Under the pieces are notes generated by a model. That model had not been told where the DNA came from. It searched no databases and saw nothing but the letters and a program-made list of their open reading frames with translations. Source: Nitrospira defluvii (GTDB lineage Bacteria > Nitrospirota > Nitrospiria > Nitrospirales > Nitrospiraceae). Taken from it: a DNA stretch of 64,000 bases. Numbering within the stretch: position 1 is the first letter of the stretch; each line of letters opens with the position of its first letter. The position numbers and the translations under genes were made by a program. The stretch is from assembly GCA_011525625.1 (NCBI GenBank), contig WYAX01000014.1, positions 62,001 through 126,000 of the forward strand, given 5' to 3'. This document shows, in pieces, positions 1 to 8,875 of the stretch.

Positions 1-497
1 CGTTGGCAGGCAAATTGGATGGCGAGGGACGCGCCAAGGCCGAATCCGACGACGCCGTGAATGTTGCGCTTGGTACGTTCGGTAGTGTTCAGATATTCAC
101 AACAGCTGTTGATGTCTTGCAGCAAGAGCTTGTGGTTGCACTTTGCCGCCAGTGCTTCGGCTACCTCTGCGTTGCCGGTGACCATACCGCCGAGCCGGCC
201 GTACAACTTTGGGATAATGACGCCGTAGCCCTCGCAGGCCAAGCGGGCGCCCAGCGCCGTGATCTGCGAGTTCATGCCCCACCAGTCGTGTAACAAGACG
301 ATGCCCGGGCGTGACACCTTATCCTGATCCTGCGGCCAGAACTGCACGCACTCCACGTGGACGTCTTTGCTGACGCGCGTGCGGATATAGGGATCGACCA
401 TCGCATCCGTCGGCGTCGGGATCGCCATGCCGCTCGGGAAGCGAGCCGTACCGGTTCCGATCTGATCCAGCGAAAAGGGGGCGGTTTGCGTAGTCAT
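1..497 (-). CDS. Dienelactone hydrolase family protein, partial at the left edge
   Basis: The reading frame starts at ATG 495-497 on the minus strand behind a GGAGAAAGGA ribosome site and runs off the window, giving 165 residues. The order LLHDWWGMN (oxyanion-hole region) followed by GVVGFGLGA (nucleophile elbow) is that of the alpha/beta-hydrolase dienelactone hydrolase family, cytoplasmic enzymes that open lactone rings. The elbow position that holds the catalytic Cys in this family reads Gly here, so the usual activity is doubtful. The third catalytic residue lies outside the window. The gene is divergent from the oxidoreductase gene that follows. The family call is fairly safe; the substrate is unknown. 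Confidence 0.75.
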   Translation of the reverse strand, partial: MTTQTAPFSLDQIGTGTARFPSGMAIPTPTDAMVDPYIRTRVSKDVHVECVQFWPQDQDKVSRPGIVLLHDWWGMNSQITALGARLACEGYGVIIPKLYGRLGGMVTGNAEVAEALAAKCNHKLLLQDINSCCEYLNTTERTKRNIHGVVGFGLGASLAIQFACQ

Positions 498-651
498 GGG
501 GGGTAGGGTCCTTTCTCCAGTGCTCTCTGCGTTCGACGATGGTCGTTGGGTACTATAGGGAGCGGATTTGGGCAATGTCAATCGAGGCGATGGCTCGCTG
601 GCGGCGCGGTATTGACCGGCAGTGGCGCGGTCGGTAGAGTGCGCGGCAACC

Positions 652-1641
652 ATGTCTCACGAACGTCGTCCGCCGCTCGGCATCGGGTTGATCGGGCTTG
701 GCCATCATGGCAGCCGCTACGCCAAACATCTCGTGCAGGATGTGACGGATGCGCGTCTCGTCGCCGTCTGCCGCCGTCGTGCAGAGGAGGGGAGTGGTCT
801 GGCCTTCGCTCCCACCGTGCCGTGTTACGCGGACTACCATGACATGATCGGCGATCCTCTGGTGGAGGCCGTGATCGTCGTGACTCCGCCTGCACTCAAT
901 CGTGATATTTGCGTCGCGGTCGCCGAGGCGAAGAAAGCCTTGCTCGTGGAAAAACCTCTCGCGACGACCGCCGACGAGGCGCGCACGATTGCCCAAGCGG
1001 CACGAGGCAGCGGGCAAATCATGATGACGGCCCAGACTCTGCGGTTTGATGCCGCGATACAGATGTTGCGTCAGAGGCAGTCCCAGATCGGCGCGCTCCA
1101 GTATCTTAGCCTGTCCAGTCGAATGGAGCCGCATGGCATGAGTGAGGAGAGCCGAGGATTCGGTGGGCGCGGCTGTTTGCTGGAGACAGGCATCCATCTG
1201 TTGGATTTGGTGCGTCTGGTCACGGGAGACAATGTTCAGACCGTCGCATGCGAAATGGATGTCGTCCCTCCGGATGGAGCGGAGCGGCGCATTTCGGGCC
1301 GCTTGACCACAGCACGTGGGGCGGTCTGTTTATTTGATGTCTCGCGTGTCACGTCGGGACGGGTGGGGCGTATCGAACTTATCGGTGCCGACGGGCAATT
1401 GTCGGCGGACTGGTGCGGGCAGCGGGTGATTCAAATATCGGCCCGACATGGTGCAGGAGACTGGCCGACCCGAACGGAACCGACTGTGCTGAGCGTCTTG
1501 CGGGCTTTCGTGCGGTCCGTCCGCGACGGCTTACCGCCTCCGGTGTCAATCGAAGACGGCAAGCGCGCAGTCGAGATCGCCGAGGCCTGTTATGCGTCGG
1601 CCCGGCAGGGTGGCCGGGCGATGCGGGTTGCGTATCGGTGA
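652..1641 (+). CDS. Gfo/Idh/MocA family NAD(P)-dependent oxidoreductase
   Basis: A 329-residue protein with an N-terminal Rossmann fold (IGLIGLGHHGSRYAKHL near residues 10-28) and the family signature EKPLATT around residue 105. A C-terminal substrate domain of the Gfo/Idh/MocA type follows. Such enzymes oxidise or reduce sugars, inositols or biliverdin-like substrates in the cytoplasm using NAD(P). ATG 652 is preferred because the Rossmann fold then begins at the usual distance; an in-frame GTG at 622 would add ten residues and neither has a strong ribosome site. Its neighbours give no pathway, so the substrate remains unknown. Confidence 0.8.
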   Translation: MSHERRPPLGIGLIGLGHHGSRYAKHLVQDVTDARLVAVCRRRAEEGSGLAFAPTVPCYADYHDMIGDPLVEAVIVVTPPALNRDICVAVAEAKKALLVEKPLATTADEARTIAQAARGSGQIMMTAQTLRFDAAIQMLRQRQSQIGALQYLSLSSRMEPHGMSEESRGFGGRGCLLETGIHLLDLVRLVTGDNVQTVACEMDVVPPDGAERRISGRLTTARGAVCLFDVSRVTSGRVGRIELIGADGQLSADWCGQRVIQISARHGAGDWPTRTEPTVLSVLRAFVRSVRDGLPPPVSIEDGKRAVEIAEACYASARQGGRAMRVAYR

Positions 1642-1642
1642 G

Positions 1643-1879
1643 CTAGGTTTCTGCAACGATGTGGGTATCGGTCTCTTCCACCCCTTCGATGGAATGAATA
1701 CGCGTAATCACGACGTCGGATAACGCCCGTTCATCTGCCACATTAATGAACACGAAAATGTCCGGCTGCCCGAAGCAGGCGTGAATTTGTTCCACGCCGG
1801 CGATACCCTTGAGAGCGGTAAGTACCGACTTGCCCTTGCCCGCTTTGACCTTGATCAGAATGTACGCTTTAGTTGCCAT
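1643..1879 (-). CDS. Stand-alone Lrp/AsnC ligand-binding (RAM) domain protein
   Basis: A 78-residue protein that is only the alpha/beta effector-binding domain of Lrp/AsnC regulators: the sequence begins MATKAYILIKVKAGK and has no helix-turn-helix before it. Stand-alone RAM proteins form dimers or larger rings and bind amino acids, probably acting as small sensors rather than DNA-binding proteins. The gene converges on the oxidoreductase with one base between the stop codons. A GGAGG ribosome site lies just upstream of the ATG. The ligand cannot be told from the sequence. Confidence 0.8.
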   Translation of the reverse strand: MATKAYILIKVKAGKGKSVLTALKGIAGVEQIHACFGQPDIFVFINVADERALSDVVITRIHSIEGVEETDTHIVAET

Positions 1880-1950
1880 GCTGCCTCCTTGAGATACAGA
1901 TCGTGAACCATGTGACTGCGTCGCGTGACGTACGTTGCTGTGAGGGGCGG

Positions 1951-2637
1951 TTATTCTGTTGTTGCTCCGGGCATCTCCCGGCGGCGTTTGGCATAGACCT
2001 GTTGGAAGGTTGTGCCCTGTGTGGAAAATGCGCTGCTGCTTTGGAGGTAGAGTTCCGCAAGAATGTCAAAGTCCTGCTTGCCGATATTGAATTCCCGGAA
2101 CCCCTCGCTGAGCCCGTTCGAGTTCCAGGCGCTGTTCTCTTGGCCGGCCGCGATCACGGCTTCGAAGGTGTCTGCCGACCACCCACTGAGACGGAAAGCG
2201 GTCTCCACCTCCTCCGCCCGGCTGCCCAGCTTGGCGCGGTGGGCGTCCGTAAAAAAATGACGGATGGCTTGCTGATCGCTTTTTAAGAAGGCGGATTGGA
2301 ATTGAATCACTGCTTTGATGATGCGATTGGCTTGGGGCGTCCCTTCCGGCGGGAGAATGCCGGCGTCTTCGAATGTCGCAAGCATGGCCATGACTGAGCC
2401 GATATAGACCGACGAGGTTCTGCCCGACTGGGCAATGGTTTGTGGGGGAAGGGCCGAGCCGGCCTCGACGGGCTGACTTCTGACTCCGGTTGGAAGGAAC
2501 AGGCCGGAGATGAGCAGTGCAAGTGCAAGGTGTAGGCGGAGCCCTCGATCCTGCGTCTGATGTGACCGGAGTTCCAACGGTGCCGCTTTGTTCCTGGACG
2601 TCTGCGAGTCGCTCCAATGGTCACGTCGAGTCGGCAT
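1951..2637 (-). CDS. Hypothetical secreted protein
   Basis: A 228-residue protein with a basic N-terminus, a hydrophobic stretch (LHLALALLISGLFLP, near residues 37-51) and a likely signal-peptide cleavage soon after, so it probably reaches the periplasm. The mature part is helical and acidic and contains no motif I recognise. The start is uncertain: ATG 2637 is used, but an upstream in-frame start at 2676 is open. Either start leaves an unusually long polar stretch before the hydrophobic core. It precedes the AsnC-type gene on the same strand with a 71-bp gap. Confidence 0.6.
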   Translation of the reverse strand: MPTRRDHWSDSQTSRNKAAPLELRSHQTQDRGLRLHLALALLISGLFLPTGVRSQPVEAGSALPPQTIAQSGRTSSVYIGSVMAMLATFEDAGILPPEGTPQANRIIKAVIQFQSAFLKSDQQAIRHFFTDAHRAKLGSRAEEVETAFRLSGWSADTFEAVIAAGQENSAWNSNGLSEGFREFNIGKQDFDILAELYLQSSSAFSTQGTTFQQVYAKRRREMPGATTE

Positions 2638-2817
2638 GTCGGCATTATACAGAAGCGGTGCAGGGCCCGCTACCACGCATCGATGTGGACGGAATACCGG
2701 GCTCAGCCGATTGAATTCGGTGCGGGCGACTGCCTATAATCGCGCCGCTGGAGCCGATTTCCGGACGAGTGACTCCTGGCGGACGCTCGACTCGAACGGC
2801 GGTGGTGCGGAGGAAAT

Positions 2818-4347
2818 GTGCTGGCCAATGTGTTGAGTGCCGCGATTGTGGGAGTCGATGCGCATCTGGTGGATGTCGAGGTGGACATCTCCGCAGGCCT
2901 CCCGCAGTTCTCCATCGTCGGACTTCCCGATACCACGGTTCGTGAAAGCCGCGATCGCGTACGTGCCGCTCTGAAAAACAGCGGCTTTCATTTTCCCGTC
3001 AAAAAAGTCACGGTCAACTTGGCCCCAGCCAACATTAAGAAAGAAGGCGCGGGGCTCGATCTCGCGATCGCCTTGGGCATTTTGGTGGCTGAGGACATCA
3101 TTCCGTCCGAGGCGGTGAAGGGGCATGTGTGCGTGGGAGAATTGTCGCTGGACGGCCGGGTGAAGCCTGTGCCGGGAGCGTTGTCGATCGGTGTGGTCTG
3201 TCGGCAGCGCTATCGCATGCTCGTGTCGGCCGACAATGCCGAAGAAGCGGCATTGGCTGACGGAACGGACGTGTTCCCCGTTCATACGCTGCCCCAGGCC
3301 GTGGAGTTCCTTCGTGGGGCCCAGACCATTGTCCGGCAGTCCTCCCCACCGGAGCAGCCGGCACGATCTGCACGGGCGGAGGAGGAAGACTTTGCCGATG
3401 TGAAGGGGCAGGCACATGCGAAACGCGCACTCGAGGTGGCGGCCGCCGGTGGCCATAACCTGCTCATGATGGGGCCCCCCGGCTCCGGAAAAACCATGTT
3501 GGCGAGACGGCTCCCCGGTATTCTCCCGTTATTAGGGCAGGACGAAGCGTTAGAAACCAGCCGCATTCACAGTGTCGTGGGGCAACTGACTCGGGATCAG
3601 CCGTTGCTTCGTCGCCGACCCTTTCGTGCTCCGCACCACAGCATTTCCGAAGCCGGCCTGATCGGCGGCGGGACGCTCCCGCGCCCCGGCGAGGTGTCCC
3701 TGGCTCACAACGGGGTGCTGTTTCTGGACGAGGCCGGCGAATTCGGTCGTGCCACGCTCGACGGCTTGAGGCAGCCGCTGGAGGACGGCCATGTCACGGT
3801 GACTCGAGCGAGCGGATCTCTGCGGTTTCCGGCTCGTTTCATGCTCGTGGCTGCCATGAATCCTTGCCCCTGCGGGTATTATGGTGACCGCACCAGAGAC
3901 TGTGTCTGCAGTGTGACCCAGGTGCGACGGTACCGAGGGCGACTGTCGGGACCGCTCTTAGATCGGCTGGATCTTCAGATCGAAGTCCCGGCGGTTCCGA
4001 TTCGTGCCCTCGGTGACGACGGGGCCCAGACGGACTCGTCGGAGACCATCCGTGCGAGGGTGATCGCGGCCAGGGGACGACAAGCGGAGCGCTATCGGCG
4101 CGACGGGATTTACACCAATGCGCAATTGAAACCGCGCCACCTGAAGCAGTATTGTGCGTTGGACCCGCAAGGGCGGGAGTTGCTGGAGCAGGCCATGGCG
4201 CGGCTGGGATTTTCCGCACGAGCGCATGGACGGATCCTGCGGGTGGCTCGGACTATTGCCGACTTGGCCGAGTCTGATAGTATCGGTCCGGCGCACTTGG
4301 CCGAAGCCATCCAATATCGCAGTTTCGATCGTCGAGTGGAGTTGTGA
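2818..4347 (+). CDS. comM: YifB/ComM family AAA+ Mg-chelatase-like ATPase
   Basis: A 509-residue cytoplasmic ATPase. The N-terminal ChlI-like domain begins LANVLSAAIVGVDAHLVDVE, the conserved start of ComM proteins, which supports the GTG start at 2818 just after GGAGGA. The central AAA+ module has Walker A GPPGSGKT (residues 219-226), a Walker B-like LFLDEAGEF and the C-terminal Mg_chelatase_C region. ComM proteins act as helicases that promote branch migration of incoming DNA during natural transformation and integration. The stop codon overlaps the start of the next small membrane protein. The family is certain; a role in competence here is inferred from the family. Confidence 0.93.
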   Translation: MLANVLSAAIVGVDAHLVDVEVDISAGLPQFSIVGLPDTTVRESRDRVRAALKNSGFHFPVKKVTVNLAPANIKKEGAGLDLAIALGILVAEDIIPSEAVKGHVCVGELSLDGRVKPVPGALSIGVVCRQRYRMLVSADNAEEAALADGTDVFPVHTLPQAVEFLRGAQTIVRQSSPPEQPARSARAEEEDFADVKGQAHAKRALEVAAAGGHNLLMMGPPGSGKTMLARRLPGILPLLGQDEALETSRIHSVVGQLTRDQPLLRRRPFRAPHHSISEAGLIGGGTLPRPGEVSLAHNGVLFLDEAGEFGRATLDGLRQPLEDGHVTVTRASGSLRFPARFMLVAAMNPCPCGYYGDRTRDCVCSVTQVRRYRGRLSGPLLDRLDLQIEVPAVPIRALGDDGAQTDSSETIRARVIAARGRQAERYRRDGIYTNAQLKPRHLKQYCALDPQGRELLEQAMARLGFSARAHGRILRVARTIADLAESDSIGPAHLAEAIQYRSFDRRVEL

Positions 4348-4574
4348 AGGAATCGCCTGTCATCCATACCGCTCGTGTCTTCGCCTGGTGGTTTGTCGTC
4401 GGCGCCACGATGGCGCTGGCGGTCATTTTGCTCCAGGGGGGGATCCGTGAGGCGATGCAGGCGCAGGGGTCGGTCTGGGAACTTAAGTTGGTTGAATTTT
4501 TGACGACGATTCTTGGCGGCGGTTTGCTCGGCGGGTGTATTGCGTTGATCCTGGACCGTATCAAGAAGTCGTGA
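4344..4574 (+). CDS. Small inner-membrane protein with two predicted helices
   Basis: A 76-residue protein with two hydrophobic helices (about residues 11-31 and 50-68) joined by a short polar loop and ending in a basic tail (DRIKKS). The GTG start overlaps the comM stop by four bases (GTGA), so it is probably translated by coupling to comM. I recognise no family. The overlap and clean hydrophobic pattern argue for a real gene; the function is unknown. Confidence 0.6.
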   Translation: MKESPVIHTARVFAWWFVVGATMALAVILLQGGIREAMQAQGSVWELKLVEFLTTILGGGLLGGCIALILDRIKKS

Positions 4575-4615
4575 CAGGCGTCTTCGGATGCCGTGAGGGA
4601 TAAGGAGTCGTGAGC

Positions 4616-5041
4616 ATGGATATTGAAGTCGGGTCGAATCTGTATCGAAACTCCAACGGCATCATCGACATCGAAGGCGTGCCGCAATTTGAAGTGGCGA
4701 TTAAGGAACCCTCCCGAGCATTGTTGGTCAACTTTGCCCTCTTCGACGAGGTGGGGCGGATGATGGCCAAGGTCGTGGACAGTAATCTCACCTTCAACGA
4801 GCGTCGCGCCTATCAGTTGGCCAAAAGCCCGACCAGCGTGTCGCTGAAACATGAAGAATCGGGCACGGTCGTGTTTGCCCTGGAGTTGAAGGACGGCAAC
4901 CGCGTGGTGTTCAGCCGAGGATCATTCCACACCATCAAAGGACATCGCCTCGACGTGTCCCAGACGGAATGGCGCATTGATAAAAAATGCTTCAGCGGGA
5001 AAGACACGGACACCAAGGGGGGGGCGGTCTTCTTAGGGTAA
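4616..5041 (+). CDS. Conserved hypothetical protein
   Basis: A 141-residue soluble protein rich in beta-strand-like segments (VGSNLYRNSNGIIDIEGVPQ, then TVVFALELKDGNRVVFSRGS), with no signal peptide or membrane helix. ATG 4616 is chosen because AAGGAG lies eight bases before it; the GTG at 4610 would be too close to that site. It follows the small membrane protein by 41 bp and may share its transcript. I do not recognise the family. Its 3' end forms part of a hairpin that separates it from the converging clpB gene. Confidence 0.65.
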   Translation: MDIEVGSNLYRNSNGIIDIEGVPQFEVAIKEPSRALLVNFALFDEVGRMMAKVVDSNLTFNERRAYQLAKSPTSVSLKHEESGTVVFALELKDGNRVVFSRGSFHTIKGHRLDVSQTEWRIDKKCFSGKDTDTKGGAVFLG

Positions 5042-5053
5042 CCGCCCCCTTGG
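5013..5053. terminator. GC-rich hairpin between converging genes
   Basis: CCAAGGGG...GGCGGT at 5013-5028 pairs with ACCGCCCCCTTGG at 5041-5053 across a 12-base loop, with a few unpaired G. It spans the end of the hypothetical gene and lies just before the end of clpB on the other strand, so it can serve both directions. There is no strong T run after it, so termination is plausible rather than certain. Confidence 0.5.
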
Positions 5054-5064
5054 GTCTGTTCGGG

Positions 5065-7674
5065 TCACTGCTGGGTTGTCTGCGGCGCGACTGTTGGCAC
5101 GATCACGATCTGCCCATCTTTCAGGTCCACCACGGCCGTATCCCCATCCCGCAATTCTCCCTTGATCAGTTGGCGTGCCATCGGCGTTTCAATCTCCTGC
5201 TGAATGAGACGCTTCAACGGTCTCGCCCCGTACACCGGATCATATCCGCGACGGCCAAGATTCTGGAGTGCGTCCGGAGTCACCGTGAGCGTGATCCGCC
5301 GTTCCATCAGGCGAGCCCGCAGACGTTCCAGCTGAATCTCGACGATTTTCGTCAGGTGTTCGTGCCCGAGCGCATGGAACACGACGATCTCATCGACTCG
5401 ATTCAGAAACTCCGGCCGGAAGTGCACGCGTAGTTCGCCGGTCACTTGCGCCTTCATGGTTTCATACGACGCTCCGGCCTGCTGCGCTTCCAAAATATGC
5501 TGGCTGCCGATGTTCGAGGTCATGATCAGAACCGTATTCTTAAAGTCTACGGTTCGCCCCTGTGAATCGGTCAAACGTCCGTCATCCAGCACCTGCAAGA
5601 GAATATTAAAGACGTCGTGGTGCGCCTTCTCGATCTCATCGAACAGGATCACCGAGAACGGATGCCGACGCACGGCCTCGGTCAGTTGCCCTCCTTCTTC
5701 GTAGCCCACGTATCCCGGAGGGGCACCGATGAGTCGGGCGACCGTGTGCTTCTCCATGTATTCGGACATGTCGATCCGAATGAGGTTCGATTCGTCGTCG
5801 AACAGCGTGACGGAGAGTGCGCGAGCCAGTTCGGTTTTGCCGACGCCGGTGGGGCCGAGGAAGAGAAAGGAGCCGATCGGTCGATTGGGATCCTTGATGC
5901 CGGAGCGTGCCCTGACGACGGCATCGGCCACGGCCGTGACCGCCTGCTCCTGGCCCACGACGCGTGTGTGCAGGAGCTCATCTAATTTCAGCAGCTTTTC
6001 CATTTCGCCCTCGACGAGCCGGGTAACGGGAATACCCGTCCATCGGCTGACAACCGCCGCAATGTCCTCCTCGTCCACCTCTTCTTTCAGTAGTCGCGTC
6101 TCGTTCTGCTTCTTGCCGAGGGATTGCTGCTCAAGTTCGAGCTCGCGTTCCAGGCGCGGCAGTTCGCCATAGCGTAACTCGGCGACCTTGTTGAGGTCGT
6201 AGGCCCGCTCGGATCGTTCGATTTGTTGTTTTACCTCCTCGATCTGTTGACGGATCTTCCGAAGTTTGCCGACCGAATTCTTTTCGGATTCCCAGCGTGT
6301 CTTCAGGGCCTGGAGATCTCGATTTTTCTCTGCCAGTTCCTTTTCGATGGACTGCAGCCGTGCTTTGCTCCCCGGATCGGTTTCCTTTTTGAGCGCTTCC
6401 CGCTCGATTTCGAGTTGGAGCACTTTGCGCGATACCTCGTCGAGCTCGGCCGGGAGACTGTCGATCTCCGTCCGAAGGCGCGCCGCAGACTCATCGACCA
6501 GGTCGATCGCTTTGTCGGGCAAGAACCGGTCGCCGATATAGCGGTTGGAGAGTTTCGCCGCCGCAACGAGCGCAGCATCCTTAATGCGCACCCCGTGGTG
6601 GACCTCGTACCGTTCTTTCAGCCCGCGCAGGATCGAGATGGTGTCCTCGACGCTCGGTTGATCGACGAGGACGGTTTGGAACCGTCGCTCCAGGGCGGCG
6701 TCCTTCTCGATGTGTTTACGGTATTCATCGAGGGTGGTGGCGCCGATCAGATGCATTTCACCCCTGGCCAGCATCGGCTTGAGGAGATTGGCGGCATCCA
6801 TCGCTCCCTCTGCGGCACCCGCTCCCACCACCGTATGCAGTTCGTCGATGAACAGCAGGACCTGCCCCTGCGCCGCCTGGATTTCCTTGAGCACGGCTTT
6901 GAGCCGTTCTTCGAATTCCCCGCGGAATTTGGCACCTGCCACCAACGCGCCCATATCCAGTACCACCACGCGCTTCTGTTTGAGTCCCTCCGGCACATCG
7001 CCCTTGACGATGCGTTGCGCCAGTCCTTCGACGATGGCGGTCTTGCCGACGCCGGGTTCGCCGATGAGCACCGGATTATTTTTTGTCCGACGGGAGAGAA
7101 TTTGAATGGTGCGGCGGATTTCGTCGTCGCGTCCGATCACCGGATCCAGCTTGCCTTGTCCGGCCAGTTTCGTGAGGTCGCGACCATATTTTTCAAGTGC
7201 CTGATAGGTGCCTTCCGGATCTTGACTGGTGACCCGCTGGTTTCCTCTCACCTGCTGGAGTGCCGTGAGGAGTCGCTCGCGTGTCAGATTGAGCCGACGG
7301 AAGACGCCTCCTTCTTCCACCATGGCCAAGACAATGTGTTCCACACTGATGAAGTCGTCCCGCAACTCCTTCCTGTGGTCTTCGGCTGTTGTGAGAAGGG
7401 CGCCCAACCGAGGGGTCAGATGGATCTGACCGGGAGCTGCGCCAGACCCCTGCACCTGAGGCAGTTTCGATAACGCCTGCTCCGCCGCCTGCCGGACAGC
7501 GGCCGGAGACACCCCTGCTTGCTCAAGGAGGGCACTCGCGATCCCTTGATCCTGTTCCAAGAGCGCCATGAGCAGGTGTTCGACGTCGATCCCCTGATGA
7601 CTCCGGCGCATCGTAAGGGCTGAGGCACTCTGGAGGGCCTCTTGTAGTTTGACGGTCATCCGGTTCATGTCCAT
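5065..7674 (-). CDS. clpB: ATP-dependent chaperone ClpB (Hsp104 family disaggregase)
   Basis: An 869-residue, full-length ClpB. Order of domains: Clp-N repeats (about residues 1-145), AAA+ domain 1 with Walker A GEPGVGKT (205-212), the long coiled-coil middle domain (about 400-525) that separates ClpB from ClpA/ClpC, then AAA+ domain 2 with GPTGVGKT and the C-terminal D2-small domain. It forms a hexamer that pulls aggregated proteins apart together with DnaK. ATG 7674 is chosen because AGGAG lies eight bases upstream; the GTG at 7683 directly abuts that site. The gene stands alone. I see no clear heat-shock promoter in the 236 bp upstream. Confidence 0.97.
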   Translation of the reverse strand: MDMNRMTVKLQEALQSASALTMRRSHQGIDVEHLLMALLEQDQGIASALLEQAGVSPAAVRQAAEQALSKLPQVQGSGAAPGQIHLTPRLGALLTTAEDHRKELRDDFISVEHIVLAMVEEGGVFRRLNLTRERLLTALQQVRGNQRVTSQDPEGTYQALEKYGRDLTKLAGQGKLDPVIGRDDEIRRTIQILSRRTKNNPVLIGEPGVGKTAIVEGLAQRIVKGDVPEGLKQKRVVVLDMGALVAGAKFRGEFEERLKAVLKEIQAAQGQVLLFIDELHTVVGAGAAEGAMDAANLLKPMLARGEMHLIGATTLDEYRKHIEKDAALERRFQTVLVDQPSVEDTISILRGLKERYEVHHGVRIKDAALVAAAKLSNRYIGDRFLPDKAIDLVDESAARLRTEIDSLPAELDEVSRKVLQLEIEREALKKETDPGSKARLQSIEKELAEKNRDLQALKTRWESEKNSVGKLRKIRQQIEEVKQQIERSERAYDLNKVAELRYGELPRLERELELEQQSLGKKQNETRLLKEEVDEEDIAAVVSRWTGIPVTRLVEGEMEKLLKLDELLHTRVVGQEQAVTAVADAVVRARSGIKDPNRPIGSFLFLGPTGVGKTELARALSVTLFDDESNLIRIDMSEYMEKHTVARLIGAPPGYVGYEEGGQLTEAVRRHPFSVILFDEIEKAHHDVFNILLQVLDDGRLTDSQGRTVDFKNTVLIMTSNIGSQHILEAQQAGASYETMKAQVTGELRVHFRPEFLNRVDEIVVFHALGHEHLTKIVEIQLERLRARLMERRITLTVTPDALQNLGRRGYDPVYGARPLKRLIQQEIETPMARQLIKGELRDGDTAVVDLKDGQIVIVPTVAPQTTQQ

Positions 7675-7910
7675 GTGACGCACTCCTGGGTGGGTAAGTC
7701 TCTGTTGTAGAAGAACATAATCATACCGGCAGGCAAGTCAATAGCGACAGGTCGGGCAGGGCCGACCGATCTAGGTGTGTCAACCAGAGGAGGGCAGGGG
7801 GTGACCGACTTGACCTGCCGGGGGAATCCGGCTTATTGTCCGCGTCGATATAGGGACGTGCCCCCGGGTGCATTCCTCCCCTCACCCTTAAACAACGCGA
7901 TGACTGATCG

Positions 7911-8729
7911 ATGTTGACGGTTGTGACCTCTACACTGCATCTCTATCGGGATGCATTTCACGCCACTGTTCGCTCCCTCATGCGTGGGTGGTTGGTGATG
8001 CTCTCCGTCGTTGTCTTCACCATGCTCATGCTCTTGGCCCAGCAAATCGCCCGTCCACTCGGGATGCTCGGCGGATTCCTTCTCGGTGCCGTGAACGCCC
8101 TGCTGATCGGCGCTACGTTGAGCCTGATAGAACAAGCCATCAAGGGCATGAGAACGATCACGTTCAACGACGTGTTGGAAAGCATGGGACATTACTTTTG
8201 GGATGTCATCAGTGTGGGGTTTGTCCTCTGGATTCCCACCATGCTGTTGGACACGAGCCTTCGTGCGAATCCGGACAGCCAGTTTTTGGTCACTGCCTGT
8301 CTGCTGCTTGTGTTCATCCTGTTGAATCCCGCGCCCGAAGTCATCTATCTCACCAGGCACGATTCACCGCTCGACGTCTTAAAGCGAAGTTATGATTTCG
8401 TGATCGACAATTGGATTGAGTGGTTTCTGCCGATGGCCTTGGTGTTGGCGCCTCTGGGACTGTCGCTTTTCTTTAAACTGTCGAGTCAGCTAGGGAGAGG
8501 AGCCGGGCTTGATTTCATTCAACTGGTCTTTGTCCCCTTTACCGTGCTGAGCGCCTGGTTGACCGATCTCGGGATTTCCGCAAGTCTCACCGGGCTGGTC
8601 GCACTGCTGTTCACCCCACCGCTGATGGTGTCCATGCTCCTGTTTCGCGGCCATCTGTTCGCCGCTTTGTCTTCGACTTCCAGGCGGCAACGATTGTATC
8701 AATCGCAATTCTCCGATTCTGCTCGCTAG
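7911..8729 (+). CDS. Hypothetical multi-pass membrane protein
   Basis: A 272-residue integral membrane protein with about six hydrophobic segments: near residues 26-45, 50-70, 98-114, 125-140, 170-187 and a long one around 205-243. Charged loops lie between them, including a RHDSPLDVLKRSYDFVIDNWIEW segment that may face the cytoplasm. No catalytic or transport motif is visible. Start ATG 7911 has only a weak ribosome site. The gene sits alone between clpB and the two-component operon, and I cannot assign a function. Confidence 0.65.
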   Translation: MLTVVTSTLHLYRDAFHATVRSLMRGWLVMLSVVVFTMLMLLAQQIARPLGMLGGFLLGAVNALLIGATLSLIEQAIKGMRTITFNDVLESMGHYFWDVISVGFVLWIPTMLLDTSLRANPDSQFLVTACLLLVFILLNPAPEVIYLTRHDSPLDVLKRSYDFVIDNWIEWFLPMALVLAPLGLSLFFKLSSQLGRGAGLDFIQLVFVPFTVLSAWLTDLGISASLTGLVALLFTPPLMVSMLLFRGHLFAALSSTSRRQRLYQSQFSDSAR

Positions 8730-8875
8730 GAGGCCTGCCGTCGTTCGTAGGTCCTCCGGTGCGTTGCACAATTTGGAGAACTTGTTGAGGGGTGGCATGA
8801 TCTGGTGTATGGCTAAACCTACACTCTTTCTTCTGAAAACCTGGCCTCGACGATTGTCGGGGAGGATACCCCCTC

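Noticed and set aside
6223..7473. A 416-codon open frame on the plus strand
   Set aside because: It is the antisense of clpB; no ribosome site, and the clpB frame is certain.
7750..7767. GGTCGG/CCGACC hairpin upstream of the membrane protein
   Set aside because: Six base pairs without a T run and not placed after a gene end; too weak to call.
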